23,995 nt of DNA from Candidatus Segatella albertsiae (GTDB lineage: Bacteria; Bacteroidota; Bacteroidia; Bacteroidales; Bacteroidaceae): positions 1-23,995 of the forward strand of contig DKCU01000005.1 of assembly GCA_002451555.1 (NCBI GenBank), in the 5' to 3' direction. The translations under genes and the position numbers were made by a program. Within the stretch, counting starts at the first letter, position 1. Each line of letters opens with the position of its first letter. Below, one piece after another: positions 21,752 through 23,995 of the stretch. A model generated the notes under the pieces. It saw only the letters and a list, made by a program, of their open reading frames with translations. It was not told the origin of the DNA and ran no database searches.

Positions 21752-21794
21752 CAGTAGAAAAAGAAAAGAATTCAAACCTAAAAACGTATTAATT

Positions 21795-22301
21795 ATGAAA
21801 CGAATTATATTACTATCCATGATGGCTTTAATGACCATAGCAAGCTTTGGTCGCAAGCATGTTGAAAATGCAACAGTAGTTGCTGACACGATTTTCTACG
21901 CAGAGAATATGAGCAACGTTGCAAGTGCAGATCAAGCCAGCTATTACAGAATATTGATGACAGCTGGTACAGGGCTCAACAAACAGGATGTTTTCAAGGA
22001 CTATTATATGAATGGCAACTTGAGAGCTGAGGGCGGTTATAGCTTCATCGACTTGGGCAACGACCGAAACACCGTATTCAAAGGCGAGGTGACGACCTAT
22101 TACAAGAACGGTAAGGAAAAGTGGCATGGCAAGTATGTCAATGGCAAGCGTGAGGGGTACTTCACATTACAACTTCGTGAAGGTGGTGTGGCTGTAGTAC
22201 AGTTTAAGGATGGTAAGTCTGTCCATGACTACTTCACTGTAACTTACAAGGATGGCACCATGGAGAAGAGGCCTCTCTCTGAGATTCGCTCCTTCATGTA
22301 A
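21795..22301 (+). CDS. Secreted MORN_2-repeat protein (YwqK-like)
   Basis: A 168-residue protein with a short signal peptide (M-K-R-I-I-L-L-S-M-M-A-L-M-T-I-A-S-F-G) and no lipobox, so likely periplasmic or further exported. Two to three MORN_2-type units are visible: D-Y-Y-M-N-G-N-L-R-A-E-G, T-Y-Y-K-N-G-K-E-K-W-H-G-K-Y and V-N-G-K-R-E-G-Y-F-T-L, plus a weaker T-Y-K-D-G-T-M-E near the end. Databases often call such proteins YwqK family antitoxins; I see no toxin partner, so that name should not be taken as function. I start at the ATG at 21795, since the promoter lies at 21718-21751 and an upstream in-frame ATG (21687) would precede it. A strong terminator follows. Confidence 0.85.
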   Translation: MKRIILLSMMALMTIASFGRKHVENATVVADTIFYAENMSNVASADQASYYRILMTAGTGLNKQDVFKDYYMNGNLRAEGGYSFIDLGNDRNTVFKGEVTTYYKNGKEKWHGKYVNGKREGYFTLQLREGGVAVVQFKDGKSVHDYFTVTYKDGTMEKRPLSEIRSFM

Positions 22302-22361
22302 TTCAATAATGATTAAAATCTCTCTTATATAAATTAAAATTTTATGTTGATATGACCAAAT

Positions 22362-22396
22362 AAGGGTTGCTATCCGTGAGGATGGCAACCCTTTAT
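22362..22396 (+). terminator. Terminator 1 after the MORN_2 gene (GTGA loop)
   Basis: A 14-bp stem, AAGGGTTGCTATCC (22362-22375) with 22380-22393 (one T-G pair), is closed by the GNRA-type tetraloop GTGA and followed by TTAT. Only a short T-run. Confidence 0.8.
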
Positions 22397-22434
22397 ATTG
22401 TGTGTCGGCTATTTGAATTTTACTCTGTATAAGG

Positions 22435-22463
22435 AAGGGCTGGCCGTGAGGTCGGCCCTTTTT
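22435..22463 (+). terminator. Terminator 2, same design (GTGA loop)
   Basis: An 11-bp stem, AAGGGCTGGCC (22435-22445) with 22450-22460, again with loop GTGA, ends in TTTTT. It has the same apex (CC-GTGA-GG) and the same base (AAGGG / CCCTT) as terminator 1, 42 bp upstream. Confidence 0.85.
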
Positions 22464-22474
22464 GCAACGTACGC

Positions 22475-22502
22475 TTTTGGAATGGCGAAGCCCATTCCAA
22501 AA
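22475..22502. other. Hairpin TTTTGGAATGG / CCATTCCAAAA
   Basis: Perfect 11-bp arms (22475-22485 and 22492-22502) around CGAAGC, between terminator 2 and the upxY promoter. No T-run follows on the plus strand, and on the minus strand the T-rich side precedes the stem, so it is not a standard terminator. It might be a protein-binding site. Confidence 0.6.
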
Positions 22503-22539
22503 AATGCGAGTGTTAAAATAAAAAAAATAGAAAATAAAA

Positions 22540-22571
22540 TTTGTTTATTTCAATAATTTCCCTTATTTTTG
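22540..22571 (+). promoter_or_regulatory. Promoter of the UpxY-type gene
   Basis: TTTG (22540-22543), 20 bases, TATTTTTG (22564-22571). Start expected near 22578, giving an unusually long leader of about 180 nt. No inverted repeats flank the promoter as in the invertible capsule promoters of Bacteroides. Confidence 0.68.
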
Positions 22572-22577
22572 TACATA

Positions 22578-22756
22578 ATTTCCATGGAATGAAGCCCTAC
22601 AAGCATGGGCTTACCCATGAAAACGTTTTTGAGAAAACTCTGTAATAGCTTAAAGGTGAGAAACTTATGAAATCTTTAAGGAGCTAAAGGAATACCCTTT
22701 TGTGTAGAAATACAAGTTTTTCGATACTCTAAGAAAAAGGATATACATACTATAAT
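22578..22756 (+). promoter_or_regulatory. Structured 5' leader of the UpxY-type gene
   Basis: Within about 180 nt lie the palindrome TTCCATGGAA (22580-22589), hairpin CATGGG-CTTA-CCCATG (22604-22619), palindrome AAAACGTTTT (22620-22629), inverted repeat CTTAAAG / CTTTAAG (22649-22655 and 22674-22680) and AAAGG-AATAC-CCTTT (22686-22700). Leaders of Bacteroides capsule loci are where UpxY antiterminators act, so autoregulation or processive antitermination through this RNA is a reasonable inference. Confidence 0.5.
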
Positions 22757-23320
22757 ATGCCGTTGGAAAAGCCAAAATACTGGTATGCGATGAGTTCGCC
22801 ATACGGACGAGAGCAGAAGGTGATGGATTTGATGAGCCAAATCGCCGACGTCAAGGCTTTCGTTCCGATGGAGCGTTATGAGCGTATGGTGGGGCATAAG
22901 AACCGTGTGCGCAAGATAACGGAACGCCCCGTCATCCGCAATCTCCTCTTCATCCAGTCGGAGGAAGCCTGTATGCGAGCTTTGAAGGCTGAGTACAATA
23001 CACTCTTGCAGTTCAAGACTCGTCCTGCAGAAGATGGCTCGTTCCGTCCCATCATCGTGCCCGACAAGCAGATGGAGGACTTCATGCGCCTCTATGAGAA
23101 TCCCGACACCGAACTCCAGTACTTCAAGGCGGAGGAGATTGATGGGCTCAACCTCCGCCCCAATGCCAAGGTACGAATAGAGGAAGGTATCTTCGAGGGA
23201 GTCGAGGGGTATTTCCAGCGAGTGAAGGGAGCCAACAAGAAGCGTTTCGTCGTCAAGATAGAGAACTTTCTTGCCTGTGCCGCCTTTCTCACGGAATGTA
23301 AGTATGTGAAGTTGTTATGA
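22757..23320 (+). CDS. UpxY/NusG-like transcription antiterminator
   Basis: A 187-residue specialised NusG paralogue. The N-terminal NGN domain begins K-Y-W-Y-A-M-S-S-P-Y-G-R-E-Q-K-V (residues 6-21), followed by V-P-M-E-R-Y-E and R-P-V-I-R-N-L-L-F-I-Q, typical of UpxY; the C-terminal part has a KOW-like segment (V-R-I-E-E-G-I-F-E-G-V-E-G-Y, about 139-152). UpxY proteins travel with RNA polymerase and allow it to read through the long surface-polysaccharide operon they head. Here the next gene, an amidase, points the other way with stops only 3 bp apart, and no UpxZ is seen; the polysaccharide genes, if present, lie past the right edge. Confidence 0.88.
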   Translation: MPLEKPKYWYAMSSPYGREQKVMDLMSQIADVKAFVPMERYERMVGHKNRVRKITERPVIRNLLFIQSEEACMRALKAEYNTLLQFKTRPAEDGSFRPIIVPDKQMEDFMRLYENPDTELQYFKAEEIDGLNLRPNAKVRIEEGIFEGVEGYFQRVKGANKKRFVVKIENFLACAAFLTECKYVKLL

Positions 23321-23323
23321 AAA

Positions 23324-23848
23324 TCACAACTCCTCTATCCACCCGAACACAGCGTGAGCGTCCAAGCAAGGACATTCCTTGGGCGTAGTGCCAGGCAAGT
23401 CACGATGCCCCACAATCTTCGCTTTAGGAAACAGCTTATGAAGACGAGTCAACACATCAATGACTCTTTCAGTCTGCTCGGTCGTGCGAGTGTCGCATGG
23501 CTTGCCATGCTCATCCAGTCCACCCTCGTAGCAGATGCCAATGGAACAACGGTTGTATGGTCTCGCATGCGCACCCACTTCAAGCAAGAAGCGATGCTGC
23601 GTCATCGTACCATCCTTACGGATATAAAAGTGATAGCCGATGTCGTAGAAGCCACGGCTCTTGTGGTCACGGCGAAGCTGTTCCACACCATAGTCCTGGT
23701 TGCGTCGGGTAGCCGAGCAATGCAAGACAAGGAATCTCACGGAGTCGGCAGACATCATCAGTTTGCCATCCTCCACTCTGGCGAGGAGCGCACGCTCATT
23801 GCGCACCAGCTCTTCACCGATAGACAAAGGGAATTTTTCTTGAATCAT
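23324..23848 (-). CDS. N-acetylmuramoyl-L-alanine amidase (Amidase_2, T7 lysozyme-like)
   Basis: A 174-residue zinc amidase that cuts the bond between MurNAc and L-Ala of peptidoglycan. Comparison with T7 lysozyme places zinc ligands His43 (V-L-H-C-S-A), His148 (V-G-H-R-D-L-P-G) and Cys159 (K-E-C-P-C-L-D), with Tyr72 (D-I-G-Y-H-F) and Lys157 as catalytic residues: all present. There is no signal peptide, as in phage-type enzymes; the N-terminal 35 residues do not resemble a membrane anchor. Such amidases are frequent beside upxY in Bacteroidetes polysaccharide loci and in prophages. It converges on upxY with 3 bp between stops. No promoter consensus is seen upstream, where a 25-bp tandem repeat lies. 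Confidence 0.92.
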   Translation of the reverse strand: MIQEKFPLSIGEELVRNERALLARVEDGKLMMSADSVRFLVLHCSATRRNQDYGVEQLRRDHKSRGFYDIGYHFYIRKDGTMTQHRFLLEVGAHARPYNRCSIGICYEGGLDEHGKPCDTRTTEQTERVIDVLTRLHKLFPKAKIVGHRDLPGTTPKECPCLDAHAVFGWIEEL

Positions 23849-23879
23849 ATAAGTACATTATAAAGATGTATATTAAATA

Positions 23880-23978
23880 GCAGCAAGCTCTCATCAAGAG
23901 CTATGCAGCAATCTCTCATCAAGAGCTATGCAGCAATCTCTCGTCAAAAGTTATGCAGCAAGCTCTCATCAAAGCGGT
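23880..23978. repeat. 25-bp tandem repeat, four copies, each with a hairpin
   Basis: Units at 23880-23904, 23905-23929, 23930-23954 and 23955-23978 share GCAGCAA-[GT]-CTCTC-[AG]-TCAA. Unit 1 holds a perfect inverted repeat AGCTCT-CATCA-AGAGCT; unit 2 has one mismatch, unit 3 more, and unit 4 diverges at the end. They begin 32 bp upstream of the amidase ATG. No spacers separate units. Confidence 0.92.
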
Positions 23979-23988
23979 GTAACACCGC
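23974..23988. other. Short perfect hairpin GCGGTG-TAA-CACCGC
   Basis: A 6-bp GC-rich stem with a TAA loop directly at the end of the tandem repeat, followed by ACAAAAA. It is not followed by a T-run on either strand. Its context is cut by the window edge. Confidence 0.6.
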
Positions 23989-23995
23989 ACAAAAA

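Larger units (their letters stand above)
21313..21794. other. AT-rich 480-bp intergenic region, no gene seen
   Basis: Lies between two divergent genes for exported proteins. Besides a -7 box at the left end, a palindrome at 21667-21680 and a promoter at 21718-21751, I see no gene. Short frames such as one from ATG at 21444 (11 codons) look random. It is more AT-rich than its surroundings, with direct motifs like TATCATG twice near 21531-21548. A small RNA cannot be excluded. Confidence 0.6.

Noticed and set aside
21687..21794. Upstream ATG (21687) as start of the MORN_2 protein
   Set aside because: It precedes the probable promoter (21718-21751), and the residues it adds would bury the signal peptide.
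21795..22301. Toxin-antitoxin function for the YwqK-like protein
   Set aside because: It has a signal peptide and no toxin partner beside it; the family name alone does not support this role.
22540..22571. Invertible promoter of the Bacteroides capsule type
   Set aside because: No matching inverted repeats flank the promoter on both sides, and no invertase gene is in the window.
22667..22687. Leader peptide frame M-K-S-L-R-S in the upxY leader
   Set aside because: Six codons with no clear initiation signal; too short to support, although it overlaps the CTTTAAG arm.
22757..23848. Prophage (amidase as endolysin)
   Set aside because: No holin, structural or integrase genes are present, and the neighbour is a UpxY-type antiterminator; a polysaccharide-locus context is more likely.
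23880..23978. CRISPR array
   Set aside because: Units are directly adjacent with no unique spacers, and no cas genes are seen.

Overview
The window comes from a member of the Bacteroidetes, most probably a Prevotellaceae-type gut or oral bacterium (Prevotella/Segatella-like). Most of the promoters I could find fit the Bacteroidetes pattern TTTG, then 19-21 bases, then TAnnTTTG, and Shine-Dalgarno sites are mostly absent. The gene content agrees: PorX and a PorW/SprE-like lipoprotein of the type IX secretion system, a UpxY/NusG-like antiterminator, lipoproteins with Bacteroidetes-style lipoboxes, and the gene order psd-pssA / dnaE-trxA. The exact species is inference.

Layout. 1-2000: the 5' end of a tRNA gene with its own promoter, then an AI-2E-type permease and thymidine kinase, all on the minus strand. 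2000-6200: rsmI plus a coiled-coil lipoprotein (plus), tadA (minus), then yraN-birA-pyrH (plus). 6250-7800: a large palindromic element, then psd-pssA (minus), which make phosphatidylethanolamine. 7900-12100: dnaE and trxA (plus), ended by a strong hairpin. 12140-20020: a minus-strand run aroA, Cys-cluster membrane protein, zinc-permease/PorW fusion, porX, tsaE. 20080-22300: a surface M43-type metallopeptidase lipoprotein and a secreted MORN_2-repeat protein, separated by about 480 bases of AT-rich DNA. 22360-23995: two tandem terminator-like hairpins, a structured leader, a UpxY-type antiterminator, a convergent peptidoglycan amidase and a 25-bp tandem repeat. This last part looks like the entrance to a surface-polysaccharide locus beyond the window edge.

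Most genes are housekeeping: nucleotide salvage and UMP phosphorylation, rRNA/tRNA modification, phospholipid synthesis, replication, shikimate pathway. The less ordinary content is: (1) an uninterrupted 1339-codon frame joining an inner-membrane ABC-3 permease to a PorW/SprE-like lipoprotein, with a lipobox exactly at the junction, directly upstream of porX; (2) four copies of a 31-bp, heptamer-built repeat, all in the same orientation relative to transcription and all at the stop codon of a gene that is followed by a co-oriented gene, giving AroA and its neighbour the same C-terminal decapeptide; (3) the structured UpxY leader and its convergent amidase; (4) a hairpin-forming 25-bp tandem repeat at the right edge. 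No insertion sequence, prophage or CRISPR array is visible.
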